Shown here piece after piece: positions 8,097-16,493 of a DNA stretch of 33,194 bases (its first letter is position 1; each line of letters starts with the position of its first letter). The DNA comes from JABHQR01 sp043812455. Lineage in GTDB: Archaea; Nanobdellota; Nanobdellia; Woesearchaeales; GW2011-AR9. The notes beneath the pieces were generated by a model, which worked only from the letters and a program-made list of their open reading frames with translations, had not been told where the DNA came from and did not search any database. The stretch covers positions 1 through 33,194 of the forward strand of contig JBDRMB010000006.1 of assembly GCA_043812455.1 (NCBI GenBank), written 5' to 3'. Both the position numbers and the translations under genes were made by a program.

Positions 8097-8393
8097 ATGG
8101 GTTTCGTAAGACAATATAAAGTTGGATCAACTATAGAATTAAAAAATGGATCTGAGATTATATCATTGAGAGTGTATAAAATTGGTGGTACAAGAAACAA
8201 CAGAAAGGCGCGTTTAAGTATAACTGGAACTTCAGATATTTCAGATCTCTGTCTATCCGAAAGAGGAGGAGACGTTACTTTTCATGATCACATTATAGTA
8301 GGAATAGTAACAAAACCAGAAGTCTCCCGTCAGTCCATTCCAATTTTCTGCCACGCGCCAGAGTATTACATAATAAGATATAAGATCAATTAA
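8097..8393 (+). CDS. Hypothetical protein, 98 aa, beta-rich
   Basis: I do not recognise this protein. It has alternating hydrophobic residues suggesting a small all-beta fold (VGSTIELKNG, IISLRVYKIGG, ARLSITGTS), two cysteines (one in SDLCLSE, one in IFCHAPEY) and no signal peptide or membrane segment. It stands alone: its own TATA box precedes it and a convergent operon follows. The valine- and isoleucine-rich strands recall CsrA superficially, but the conserved CsrA residues are absent. Confidence 0.6.
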   Translation: MGFVRQYKVGSTIELKNGSEIISLRVYKIGGTRNNRKARLSITGTSDISDLCLSERGGDVTFHDHIIVGIVTKPEVSRQSIPIFCHAPEYYIIRYKIN

Positions 8394-8445
8394 TTAAAGA
8401 ATTTAGATTAAACAGCATAGTTTTCTTTATCTAACACTCTGCTCA

Positions 8446-9000
8446 CTAATACGTAAGCAGCGCGACTGCAAATATAGCTATTCCAAACAAAACAATCAAA
8501 CCTAAAACCTTTGGATTCTTTATTATTGAAACTACATTACTTGAAAAATCTCCACCAGTAGTACTTCCATCAGTAGCATTAACAGCAGTGTCAGAATCAG
8601 TAGAACCTTTTTCTAAAAACATCTGGCCAAAAACTGTTGCAAAGGCAGCAAATACTATTACCAAACCTATTCCAATAATCACCCATTGTACGGCTTTATC
8701 TTTAACCGCTAGAGCAATGTCAGTATCTTTAGCACCCATTATCTGGAATACTAAAAGTAACAAGATAAAGAAAATAAAAACTACTACAAACCATGGTGCC
8801 ATGAAATTAATCATTTGAACAACTTTGTCTGAAAGTATTGCTAATAAAGCAACAGCTACTGCAACTAAACCATTAATTCCCATATTTTTGCCAAGTATAC
8901 TAGTCTTCTGCAAAATGGCATAAAATATAGCAAAAATTAAGAGAAATGCAAATAGTATATCAAAGTATCCTAATGTGCTTATATCTAAAACTGTAGCCAT
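8446..9000 (-). CDS. Membrane protein, third of three tandem paralogues
   Basis: This 184-aa protein has four or five membrane segments (about 12-30, 44-63, 68-88, 103-125, 163-183). The N-terminal stretch FDILFAFLLIFAIFYAILQK followed by TSILG is the signature shared with the next two genes upstream. A Ser/Thr/Asp/Gly-rich loop (about 131-153) separates the last helix and is missing from the paralogues. The ATG is 8 bases after the stop of the upstream paralogue, so the genes are probably cotranscribed. No characterised function is known to me. A pore, scaffold or secretion accessory is possible, but nothing here shows it. Confidence 0.75.
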   Translation of the reverse strand: MATVLDISTLGYFDILFAFLLIFAIFYAILQKTSILGKNMGINGLVAVAVALLAILSDKVVQMINFMAPWFVVVFIFFILLLLVFQIMGAKDTDIALAVKDKAVQWVIIGIGLVIVFAAFATVFGQMFLEKGSTDSDTAVNATDGSTTGGDFSSNVVSIIKNPKVLGLIVLFGIAIFAVALLTY

Positions 9001-9007
9001 CTTTTAT

Positions 9008-9574
9008 TTATTTCTTTTCAAACATGTCGCCAAAACTTTTCAACAACCTACTTCCCTGAGTCTTATCACTGGGCTCTTTTGTAATAAACCATACCAGCAA
9101 CCCGAAGATTAAGATTATGATTATCAGCTCTGTAATTTCGGTACTCCACCAGCCAAACACATCATAAGGTCCACGGTATAAGCTTAAAGAAGCTCCGAAA
9201 ATGTAAATGACAAAACCTATTGAGACAATTGCGATAATTGGTGCCGCTTTTTTCGAGAAATCTGTACTAAATATTCCCATTAAAAGTAAGATCATGATTG
9301 CTGCAATTGCTAACAAAGAAATGCTTGGCAAAGCATTATTCATAACTTCTACAGGATCATAACCTAATGGATAAGTTCCAGTAATGTGAGGTACAACAAA
9401 CAATAAACCTAAAATAATTGCTATTACAACGTTAAATTGTTTTTTATCTCCTAATATTTTTGTTCTTTGCATTACTGCAAAAACTATAGTAAATACTAAT
9501 AAGAATGGCAAGAGAAAATCTAATACGCCATACGCTTCAAAATAATATGCTAAATTTGAAAATGTTATTGCCAT
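9008..9574 (-). CDS. Membrane protein, second of three tandem paralogues
   Basis: This 188-aa protein has four membrane helices (about 16-36, 48-64, 85-102, 150-165, plus one near 115-133). The shared motif is LDFLLPFLLVFTIVFAVMQR followed by TKILG. Its tail ends in WFITKEPSDKTQ, very close to the tail of the first paralogue (WLIAKEPSKSGG), so paralogues one and two are the closest pair. An extracytoplasmic loop contains GTYPLGYDP. GAGGTT precedes the ATG. The function is unknown. Confidence 0.75.
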   Translation of the reverse strand: MAITFSNLAYYFEAYGVLDFLLPFLLVFTIVFAVMQRTKILGDKKQFNVVIAIILGLLFVVPHITGTYPLGYDPVEVMNNALPSISLLAIAAIMILLLMGIFSTDFSKKAAPIIAIVSIGFVIYIFGASLSLYRGPYDVFGWWSTEITELIIIILIFGLLVWFITKEPSDKTQGSRLLKSFGDMFEKK

Positions 9575-9680
9575 CGTAACAACCTCTTTTTTTACTTATT
9601 TAAGATTAAAAATGATAGTTTAGTATTTTAATCTTTCCTTTAATCTGATTTATCTGTTGGTTTGATTTAATTTTTTTAAT

Positions 9681-10247
9681 TTAATCTTTTTTACTTTCAC
9701 CACCACTTTTGGAAGGTTCTTTTGCGATTAGCCAAACAATTACTCCTATAATTGCTAGGAAAATTAAACTGCTAATCCACTCCATGTTAGCTCCACGAGC
9801 GGCCCCTAAGATATTTTCTAACCAGCCCAAAGCGTTCAAAAATATTAATGCAATACCAATAAAAGCTAGGAACATAAAAAATTTTAGCCAAGTAGGAAAT
9901 CTTTCCAAACTAAATTCTTTTTCTCCAGTATGCATTGCACCAACTAACAGCATAAAACAAATTATCAATATTAAGACTAAAACAGTATTAGCAACAGCTT
10001 CGTTAATCACTGAAACAAGTTTTGTTGAAGCGATTACTAAAAAACTCATAACAAAAGATACTATCGCATTAATGTTCTTCTTAGTAGTTTCATGACCTTC
10101 TGGACCTTTGCTAGTACCAAGAATTTTAGTCTTTTCAAGGATTGCAAAAACTATGGTAAAAACCAATAAAAAAGGTAGAATTACATCGTATAGTCCAATC
10201 TTGTTCATGAAAAGGATTGTCTCTCGGAACGTGCTAACTTCTACCAT
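9681..10247 (-). CDS. Membrane protein, first of three tandem paralogues
   Basis: This 188-aa protein has four or five membrane helices. The family motif is YDVILPFLLVFTIVFAILEK followed by TKILG, residues about 20-44. A 15-residue insert (GTSKGPEGHETTKKN) comes between the first two helices. The C-terminus is cytoplasmic-looking and charged (AKEPSKSGGESKKD). GAGGTATATT precedes the ATG and a TATA-like CTTTAAATA lies at about 10291-10299, suggesting this gene starts the transcript of all three paralogues. Confidence 0.75.
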   Translation of the reverse strand: MVEVSTFRETILFMNKIGLYDVILPFLLVFTIVFAILEKTKILGTSKGPEGHETTKKNINAIVSFVMSFLVIASTKLVSVINEAVANTVLVLILIICFMLLVGAMHTGEKEFSLERFPTWLKFFMFLAFIGIALIFLNALGWLENILGAARGANMEWISSLIFLAIIGVIVWLIAKEPSKSGGESKKD

Positions 10248-10323
10248 CTATAATATACCTCTTTTTACTGACCATAACTAAAATTTAATAGTATTTAAAG
10301 CTTTCTGCAGAACACATTTAAGA

Positions 10324-10893
10324 TTAAAGGGATAATTTAATCATTTTTTTGAAATCAGCTTGAATTTTTTTTCTGATTTCTGGAAATCTCCTCCCGGCTG
10401 AAGGATGGTATATTAAAAAGAATTTTTGTTTTTTTCCAGAACTGTTAAAATCAACTCCAATAATTTTTCCATGATCTAAATCAAGCTTATACTTGTTTCC
10501 AAGAAAATTCTGCAACGCCACTCTTCCAAGCAATACAATAATTTCCGGTTTAACAATTTCAATCTGTGTATCAAGCCATAACTTTTTACAAGTTTTCAAT
10601 TCTCCTGCTTTCGGATTGCGATTATTTTCGGGATGACATTTAACTGATCCTGTGATAAACACTTCTTCGCGTTTTATTCCCACTAAATTAAACATTTCAT
10701 CTAAGAATTTTCCTGACCTGCCAACGAACGGCAGACCTTGCCGGTCTTCCTCAGAACCTGGAGCTTCGCCAACAAAGAACAATTTTGCACTAACAGTTCC
10801 TTCACCAGGCACGGCCAGCATTCTTTTTTTGTGCAACGGACAAGCAGTACATTTCCTGATCCCTTCCGCGAGGTCATAAAGGTTTTTTGCCAT
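10324..10893 (-). CDS. Uracil-DNA glycosylase, family 4 (UDGa)
   Basis: This 189-aa enzyme removes uracil from DNA as the first step of base-excision repair. The four iron-sulfur cysteines of family 4 are present (C15, C18, C86, C102). The active-site motif GEAPGSEEDRQGLPFVG is at 42-58 and the leucine-loop motif HPSAGRR near 163. Length is normal for the family. A second family-4 gene lies at 15086-15700. It is followed on its upstream side by archease, 26 bases away, in a run of minus-strand genes. Confidence 0.92.
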   Translation of the reverse strand: MAKNLYDLAEGIRKCTACPLHKKRMLAVPGEGTVSAKLFFVGEAPGSEEDRQGLPFVGRSGKFLDEMFNLVGIKREEVFITGSVKCHPENNRNPKAGELKTCKKLWLDTQIEIVKPEIIVLLGRVALQNFLGNKYKLDLDHGKIIGVDFNSSGKKQKFFLIYHPSAGRRFPEIRKKIQADFKKMIKLSL

Positions 10894-10919
10894 TTTTCAA
10901 ATCACAATTTAATTAGAAC

Positions 10920-11390
10920 TTATATGTCAAGCAACACTTTTGCTTTCCAACCACCTTCAACTTTCTTAACTTCAAACAAGTGTAAAGTGATCGCTTTGAT
11001 GTCAACTTTCCGATCATGTTTTTCATGATCAATCTTTTCACCGTACGCTGTGCAAGTTAAATGATAAATAGTCTTGCCTTCACAATTATTTTCTCCACAC
11101 TCTTCACTTTCACTTATTTTTTCTTCAATTTTAATATCAAATTTACAAAACATTAACAATTCTGAATCTTTGTACATCAATAAATCATCAAGAAAGTCAA
11201 ACAATAATAAATCTATTTTATTATTTTCACCAGTAATGATAACTTTTTCCTTTGGTTTAAAATTTTCTACATCAACTTGAGATTCTTCTACTGCTAAGGC
11301 GCACTGTTCAAACAGTTCTGGTAAAGTTTCTGCTTCTGCTTGAAAAAGAATGTCTGCAGTATGTTCAAGATATTTTCTAGTGGCTTTCAT
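10920..11390 (-). CDS. Archease (RtcB ligase activator)
   Basis: This 156-aa protein has the archease signatures: N-terminal EHTADI with H10 and D13, LPELFEQCALAV, the LLLFDFLDDLLMYKD segment and the C-terminal VDIKAITLH...WKAKVLLDI with the terminal aspartate. The family activates the RtcB RNA ligase used in tRNA splicing and RNA repair by promoting guanylylation. RtcB is not in this window. A 20-residue insert around residues 95-110 (EKISESEECGENNCEGKT) is longer than usual. The BHB intron in the 16S gene here would need the same cut-and-ligate machinery. Confidence 0.9.
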   Translation of the reverse strand: MKATRKYLEHTADILFQAEAETLPELFEQCALAVEESQVDVENFKPKEKVIITGENNKIDLLLFDFLDDLLMYKDSELLMFCKFDIKIEEKISESEECGENNCEGKTIYHLTCTAYGEKIDHEKHDRKVDIKAITLHLFEVKKVEGGWKAKVLLDI

Positions 11391-11408
11391 TTTAGTTTTG
11401 GATTATAT

Positions 11409-11732
11409 TTAGTTTTCCTTATTAGGATCAAAAGCTGGGGTATTAATTACCACCGCCTTAAAAGTTCCTTCTAAGGTGTATTCTTCTCCTTTAGGTACAA
11501 AAATTATATCTCCCACTCTTGCAAATAATTTTTTATTAACAATAAGTTTTCCCTCAAGAACATAGTATACCCTGTCACTTCTGAGACTTCTAGCAGTTCC
11601 AAAATGCTGTTCCCCTACACCAACTGCTAAACTCATATTCTCTGAAAGGTTTTTAGTAACAAAATTTATTACATAATGTCTTTCTGAAACTTTTCTTGTC
11701 ACACCTTGATCTTTTTTTATTAATTCTGCCAT
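11409..11732 (-). CDS. Cupin-domain protein
   Basis: This 107-aa single-domain cupin has the second-motif-like GDIIFVPKGEEYTLEG near 73-88 and a strand-rich core (RVYYVLEGKLIV). The first cupin motif G(X)5HXH is not complete: only one histidine (QHFG) lies near the expected place, so metal binding and enzymatic activity are uncertain. Its ATG directly abuts the stop codon of the alanyl-tRNA synthetase upstream (no gap), which implies translational coupling. The substrate is unknown. Confidence 0.75.
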   Translation of the reverse strand: MAELIKKDQGVTRKVSERHYVINFVTKNLSENMSLAVGVGEQHFGTARSLRSDRVYYVLEGKLIVNKKLFARVGDIIFVPKGEEYTLEGTFKAVVINTPAFDPNKEN

Positions 11733-13499
11733 TTAACCTTTCACCAGCACAGCCTTAATCCTACGGACACCTGCTGAACTTGATTCTTCTTTCTTGATCT
11801 TGAACCGGCCTAACTCTTTAGTATTTTTCACGTGTGGACCCATACAAATCTCTTTAGAATATTCCTCGACAGAATACACAGAAACCTTTTCTGGATATTT
11901 GGTACCAAACTCAGACACAGCACCAGATTTAAGCGCTGCTTTCAAAGGAATTTCTTCACGAGTTATTTTCATACCTAAATCAATAACCCGATTAACTTCA
12001 TCTTCAACTGCTTGCTTTTCTTCAGCAGTAAGTTTTCGGTCAAAATTGAAATCAAACCTTAACCGTTCTGCAGTAATGTTACTTCCTTTTTGTTTGATGT
12101 CTGGAGAAACAATTTTCCTTAAAGCTTCGTTAAGTAAATGTGTTGCAGTATGTAGTTTAACGGTTTCCTCAGACGCGTCACTTAATCCACCTTTGAACTT
12201 TTTCTCTGCTCCTATCCGAGATAAATCTTGATGTTTTTTGTACTCTTCATCAAAACCATTAATATCAACTTTAATTTTCTTTTCAGAAGCTAACTCTTGC
12301 GTCATCTCGATAGGAAAACCATAACTTTGAAATAATAAAAATGCATCTTTACCTTCAATCTTTTTCCTAGTAGCAGCAAGCTTTTCAAATATTTTTAACC
12401 CTTTCTTAAGTGTCAATTCAAACCTTTGTTCTTCCTTTCTCAGTTCATCAAGAATAAAATCCATTTTGCTTTCAAGCAAAGGATAATCTTCCTTGTACAG
12501 CTCAATAACTTTTTCTGCAACTTTAGTTGTGACCTCAGTTTTCAAATCAACACCAAGTGCGTCCAAATATTTTACAGATCTTCTAATTAATCTACGTAAA
12601 ACATAACCTTGGTCAACATTAGAAGGAATTACTTCCCGTTCGTCTCCTAAGACAAACACAGCTGCCCTCATATGGTCAGCAATGATTCTCATTAACCTAG
12701 TTTCGTCAACATACTTTTTTCCAGTAATCTTTTCAATTTCTTCAATGATTGGCAAGAACTGTTCAGTCGTATAATTGTCATCCAAACCTTGCATAACTGC
12801 AGTTAACCTATCAACCCCACCACCAAAATCTACACTTTTTTGTTTAAGTGGTTTAAGAGTACCATCTTTTTGCTTATCGTACTGCATGAAAACATTGTTA
12901 CCTATTTCTACCCACCTTTTATCATCAGCGTTAAACTTTTTTGGTGCAGGTTCTTCTTTGTCCGTCCAATAAAACATTTCTGTGTCAGGACCGCACGGAC
13001 CGGTTTCCCCAGCAGGACCCCACCAATTATCTTCTTTACCCAAATATGCAATTCTTTCTTTAGGTACTCCAAGACTCAACCAAACGCCATAAGATTCTTC
13101 ATCTTTCGGAGCGTCTTGATCTCCTTTAAAACATGAAAATGCTAACTTGTCAAGTGGCAGCTTAAGAACTTCAATCAAAAACTCAAATGTCATTTCAATA
13201 GCTTCTTTTTTGAAATAGTCACCTAAACTCCAATTACCTAACATTTCAAAAAAAGTATGATGACAATAATCTCCAACTTCGTCAATATCTCCAGTACGCA
13301 AACATTTCTGAACATTAGATAACTTTTTTCCTAATGGATGTTTCTGTCCAAGAATAAACGGAACTAAGGGGTGCATTCCCGCAGTAGTGAATAGTACTGT
13401 TGGATCATGTTCAGGGATCATCGGTGCTGAATCAACGATAGCGTGCTTTTTACTTGCAAAAAAGTCCAGATACGCCTTTTTAAGTTCTTTAGCTTCCAT
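11733..13499 (-). CDS. alaS: Alanyl-tRNA synthetase, short form
   Basis: The protein charges tRNA-Ala with alanine. At 588 aa it is much shorter than the usual 850-920 aa. The class II catalytic domain (1-~240; CHHTFFEMLGNWSLGDYF is motif 2 and VDFGGGVDRL motif 3), the tRNA-recognition helices (~245-450) and the editing domain (~455-588; zinc-type HTATH and CMGPH) are all present. The protein ends just after the editing domain, so the dimerising/C-Ala part with DHHA1 is missing. The N-terminus (LFTTAGMHPLVPFILG, QKCLRTGDIDEVGD) resembles bacterial candidate-phyla AlaRS more than standard archaeal AlaRS. The local tRNA-Ala keeps the G3:U70 pair. The TATA position predicts a leaderless transcript. 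Confidence 0.93.
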   Translation of the reverse strand: MEAKELKKAYLDFFASKKHAIVDSAPMIPEHDPTVLFTTAGMHPLVPFILGQKHPLGKKLSNVQKCLRTGDIDEVGDYCHHTFFEMLGNWSLGDYFKKEAIEMTFEFLIEVLKLPLDKLAFSCFKGDQDAPKDEESYGVWLSLGVPKERIAYLGKEDNWWGPAGETGPCGPDTEMFYWTDKEEPAPKKFNADDKRWVEIGNNVFMQYDKQKDGTLKPLKQKSVDFGGGVDRLTAVMQGLDDNYTTEQFLPIIEEIEKITGKKYVDETRLMRIIADHMRAAVFVLGDEREVIPSNVDQGYVLRRLIRRSVKYLDALGVDLKTEVTTKVAEKVIELYKEDYPLLESKMDFILDELRKEEQRFELTLKKGLKIFEKLAATRKKIEGKDAFLLFQSYGFPIEMTQELASEKKIKVDINGFDEEYKKHQDLSRIGAEKKFKGGLSDASEETVKLHTATHLLNEALRKIVSPDIKQKGSNITAERLRFDFNFDRKLTAEEKQAVEDEVNRVIDLGMKITREEIPLKAALKSGAVSEFGTKYPEKVSVYSVEEYSKEICMGPHVKNTKELGRFKIKKEESSSAGVRRIKAVLVKG

Positions 13500-13521
13500 A
13501 CGAACCTAAGAATAAGACCGG

Positions 13522-13535
13522 TTTTATATATTTTT
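13522..13535 (-). promoter_or_regulatory. TATA box for alaS
   Basis: On the minus strand an AAATATATAAAA block is centred about 28 bases before the alaS ATG, and no Shine-Dalgarno precedes the ATG. Transcription would start at the start codon of alaS and continue through the cupin gene. Confidence 0.5.
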
Positions 13536-13587
13536 AGTTGGAATTTCTCAACAGACTCCAGAATTAAAACTTAATTTCAGCTAAAAG

Positions 13588-15012
13588 TTATTTCCCCAAC
13601 TCCCTAAATAAAACAACAACACCAACAATCAATCCAATAATGATAATAAATACTACAACATACAACCAAAACTTACCACCTTCCCCCAAATTAACATTAT
13701 CTTCAACAACATTATTTTCATTATCCAAAACAATAAACTCTTCCCAAGCATCAATCACATTACTTATAATAACATTATTAACAGGATCAACTGACTGTAA
13801 AACAGCATCATAATCACCAATAACTTGCCCCCCTTCTTTCGATTCAACATATATCCCAAATCCAATATTTGTGATAGAATTGTTAATAATCTCATTAGAA
13901 TGAGAGTTTGTTATAGTGATACCTTTATGCTCATTACCCCTACCTGAAATCTCATTGTTATAAATTTTAGAACTGCTAACATTCCATTCAAAAAACACCC
14001 CTGAACAACCAGTATAACAATGTTTAGTAGATATTATTTTATTGTTAGAGATAGTAATATTTCTACCACCAATTGCCCAAATACCTTGTTCACCATTATC
14101 CATTACAGTATTGTTAAATATTTTAATATTGTACGAATAAACAATTTCATTTTCCCAAACTTCCCCTGGAACACCAATTCCATCTGAAGTAGATTCAATT
14201 ACAGTATTACCAAAAATACGAGAATTGTAAGTTTCATGTAAATCTATACCTACAATTCTCTGTTCTTCAAAATATTCAGGCTTACCATTATTTTCCAAAT
14301 AATTGTTTTTTACAGTTACGTCACTGCACCGATGACATTTCAAAGCCGCTGTCATCCAAGTATTTGTAACAGTATTACCTTCAATAATTACATTATTTAC
14401 ATAACCAGAACTGCTAGATATTTCTTTTCCATCACTTTCACTTAAATCAATCTCTTCACTTTCTTTCCCTTCTTCACCAACCTCATTCTCTCTTACTCCC
14501 TCAATCAACAACCCAATTTCATTGTCATCAAAAACATTATTCTTTACAACAAAATTATTTCCCCCTTTGATTAGAACACTAAACCCACCATATTCCATCC
14601 CTTTCGGCTTTCTTATTTCAGTAAAAGTACAATTTAAAATATTTACATTACTAGAACCATAAACTTCTATACCAACCTCTGTATTTCCTGTAATAACACA
14701 ATTCTGAACAGTAATATTTTTTGTTTTAATAATTGAAATTAAATTCCCATCTTCTTGAAGAGCTTCCAAGGTTGTACCATGACAATCTAACATTTGATGA
14801 GGTTCAGTTATCCTGATACCTTCTGGATCAGATACAACAATTTCTTGTCCTTCACTTTGCAAATCTTGCCCATCACCATTTACACTACCAAAATCTAATT
14901 CATCTAAGCTTATTGCAGTTACTGAAAGACTTGTTAGACCTATCAAAATACTAAAAGTTAAGAATACACAAAGAACAACAATTACTAAACCATCTAACCT
15001 CTTTCCAAGCAT
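13588..15012 (-). CDS. Membrane-anchored parallel beta-helix surface protein
   Basis: This 474-aa exported protein has a hydrophobic N-terminal signal/anchor (about 8-33) and a C-terminal membrane helix (about 447-467) followed by a short charged tail. Between them lie right-handed beta-helix repeats (PbH1/NosD-like), seen as recurring turns such as NVIIEGNTVTNT, DVTVKNNYLENN, NITISNNKIIST and NEIINNSITNIG. The family binds or cleaves polysaccharides or serves as surface adhesins; no catalytic site is evident. An acidic low-complexity patch (EEGKESEEIDLSESDGKE) and a CHRC pair occur in the helix. It stands alone between alaS and the second glycosylase, with AT-rich flanks. Confidence 0.8.
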   Translation of the reverse strand: MLGKRLDGLVIVVLCVFLTFSILIGLTSLSVTAISLDELDFGSVNGDGQDLQSEGQEIVVSDPEGIRITEPHQMLDCHGTTLEALQEDGNLISIIKTKNITVQNCVITGNTEVGIEVYGSSNVNILNCTFTEIRKPKGMEYGGFSVLIKGGNNFVVKNNVFDDNEIGLLIEGVRENEVGEEGKESEEIDLSESDGKEISSSSGYVNNVIIEGNTVTNTWMTAALKCHRCSDVTVKNNYLENNGKPEYFEEQRIVGIDLHETYNSRIFGNTVIESTSDGIGVPGEVWENEIVYSYNIKIFNNTVMDNGEQGIWAIGGRNITISNNKIISTKHCYTGCSGVFFEWNVSSSKIYNNEISGRGNEHKGITITNSHSNEIINNSITNIGFGIYVESKEGGQVIGDYDAVLQSVDPVNNVIISNVIDAWEEFIVLDNENNVVEDNVNLGEGGKFWLYVVVFIIIIGLIVGVVVLFRELGK

Positions 15013-15085
15013 ACTTTTACTTATCCCAAAGAAGTTTATTAATATTTCTTTTAATAAATATTTTTATCCAACTAAAAAGCCCAAC

Positions 15086-15700
15086 TCAAAAATCCATCAA
15101 CCTAGCCTGACCAGGTTCTAGCTTGCGCCCAGTAGCTTCTTGAATAACTTTTTTAATTACAATAAAATCTTTTTTCATCTGTTCCAAGATCTCTGGATTT
15201 CTACCATTATACAACAAATTGGCAGGATGAATTACTGGAACAACATTATATTGCTGTCCATCAATTTCTACACTAAACGCCCGACCACGCAATTTAGTAA
15301 TTCCTATTTTTCCAGTTATTCTTTCAGTTGCAAAATTGCCAATAGTAACGACAACTTTTGGCCCCATCAAAGATATCAACTTATCTAACCGAGAACGGCA
15401 AGCGTCAACTTCTTTCCGATTAGGATTCCTGTTGTTCTCTGGCCGACAAAGAATAGTATTCGTGATAAAAACATCCTCGCGTGTCAAACCTACACTCTTT
15501 AACAAGTCCTGCAAGATTTGGCCAGAAGCACCACAGAACGGAATACCTTCTCGATCTTCAGATGCACCAGGCGCTTCACCGATAAAAAGAACGTCAGCAT
15601 CTTCTTTTCCGGAACCAAACACTACCTGACTTCTACTTTTACAAAGAGCAGAACATTTGTTACATTTAGAATACTCTTGTCTCAGTTCAGTTAATGACAT
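15086..15700 (-). CDS. Uracil-DNA glycosylase, family 4, second copy
   Basis: This 204-aa protein is a paralogue of the enzyme at 10324-10893. Family-4 features are complete: iron-sulfur cysteines C13, C16, C85 and C101, motif GEAPGASEDREGIPFCG at 41-57 and HPANLLYN near 163. An extra C20 lies next to the first cysteine pair. A 20-residue C-terminal tail (EATGRKLEPGQARLMDF) is absent from the other copy. Two different family-4 enzymes within 5 kb may divide the substrates (uracil versus other deaminated bases), but this is not shown here. Confidence 0.92.
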   Translation of the reverse strand: MSLTELRQEYSKCNKCSALCKSRSQVVFGSGKEDADVLFIGEAPGASEDREGIPFCGASGQILQDLLKSVGLTREDVFITNTILCRPENNRNPNRKEVDACRSRLDKLISLMGPKVVVTIGNFATERITGKIGITKLRGRAFSVEIDGQQYNVVPVIHPANLLYNGRNPEILEQMKKDFIVIKKVIQEATGRKLEPGQARLMDF

Positions 15701-15784
15701 AATTGTAAAGAAACTAAGCTAGAATAAAAAGATTGTTATTATAAAAATAGTAAATCAGAATTAATTTAATTAAAATAAAAATAA

Positions 15785-16042
15785 CTACTCTTCCTTCTTT
15801 TCTTCTTTAGCTGCTTCTTTACGTTTGAACTCAGTATAACCTGAACATCCGCAAGTTTTTCTATCTTTATGTTCAGCCATGAAATCGCCAGGAGATTTTG
15901 GAGAGAAACTGTTCTTTCGAACTAACTTGTCACCGCTAACATCATACTTCTCATAAAGTTTTCTTGAAGTTTTCTTCTTACCAGCATTTGCTGCTTTCTT
16001 ATCCTTACCAGTTGGTTTTCCTTTTCCGCCTTTCTTTCCCAT
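15785..16042 (-). CDS. rps27ae: Small ribosomal subunit protein eS31 (S27ae), zinc site lost
   Basis: This 85-aa protein matches archaeal S27ae through YDVSGDKLVRKN and FMAEHKDRKTCG..GYTEF. The zinc ribbon, normally C-x2-C and C-x2-C, is broken: the first pair is replaced by serines (FSPKSPGD) and the second reads CGCSGY instead of CGKCGY, leaving two cysteines one residue apart. The N-terminal 35 residues are a Lys/Gly-rich tail, and the C-terminus has an acidic Lys/Glu tail. It is the last gene of the rpo7-spt4-eS24-eS31 cluster, which supports the assignment. It sits in the small-subunit beak region in known archaeal ribosomes. Confidence 0.9.
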   Translation of the reverse strand: MGKKGGKGKPTGKDKKAANAGKKKTSRKLYEKYDVSGDKLVRKNSFSPKSPGDFMAEHKDRKTCGCSGYTEFKRKEAAKEEKKEE

Positions 16043-16047
16043 TTTAC

Positions 16048-16482
16048 TTATTCCTCTTTACTTTCTTCAGCAGGAGCCGGTTCTTCCTTAACTTCTTCAG
16101 CAGCTTTTTCTGCTGCCTTTTTAGCTTCTTCAGCAGCCTTTGCTTCTTCAGCCTTTCTCTTTTCTTCTGCTGCAGCTTTAGCTTCTTCTGCTTTCTTTTT
16201 ATCTTCCTCGGCTTGTTTCCGCAAATGTTTAGTAGACATTTCGAACTTTTCTTTAGCTTCAGCATCTGCATAGACTACAGCATTAAATGTAGCTTTCCGT
16301 TGAGAAAATTCAGTATAAACATTTTTTACTACAACTAAAGACAAATCTTTCTTAAGTTCTTTAGCTAATGCTTCTGTTAATTCTTTATTACTAGGAGTAG
16401 TGCTTTCAAATTGTAATTCGCCACTAATCTCTGTACGTTTTAATAATTTATTTTCTTCTTTATTCTTGATAGTAACTTGCAT
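16048..16482 (-). CDS. rps24e: Small ribosomal subunit protein eS24 with long tail
   Basis: Residues 1-80 are an S24e domain (QVTIKNKEENKLLKRTEI, VVVKNVYTEFSQRKATF and AVVYADAEAKEKFEM). The remaining 64 residues are an Ala/Glu/Lys-rich repetitive helix ending in EEPAPAEESKEE, not found in the roughly 100-aa standard protein. The start is the ATG at 16482 with AAGGTG seven bases upstream; a GTG nine bases earlier overlaps that Shine-Dalgarno and is rejected. eS31 follows after 5 bases and Spt4 precedes. Confidence 0.9.
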   Translation of the reverse strand: MQVTIKNKEENKLLKRTEISGELQFESTTPSNKELTEALAKELKKDLSLVVVKNVYTEFSQRKATFNAVVYADAEAKEKFEMSTKHLRKQAEEDKKKAEEAKAAAEEKRKAEEAKAAEEAKKAAEKAAEEVKEEPAPAEESKEE

Positions 16483-16493
16483 TATATTCACCT

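Noticed and set aside
8097..8393. CsrA-like RNA-binding protein
   Set aside because: Beta-strand pattern only; the conserved CsrA N-terminal and RNA-binding residues are missing.
15964..16338. Phe/Ser-rich plus-strand ORF opposite eS24 and eS31
   Set aside because: It is the antisense shadow of the Ala/Glu/Lys-rich tail of eS24 and has no independent signals.
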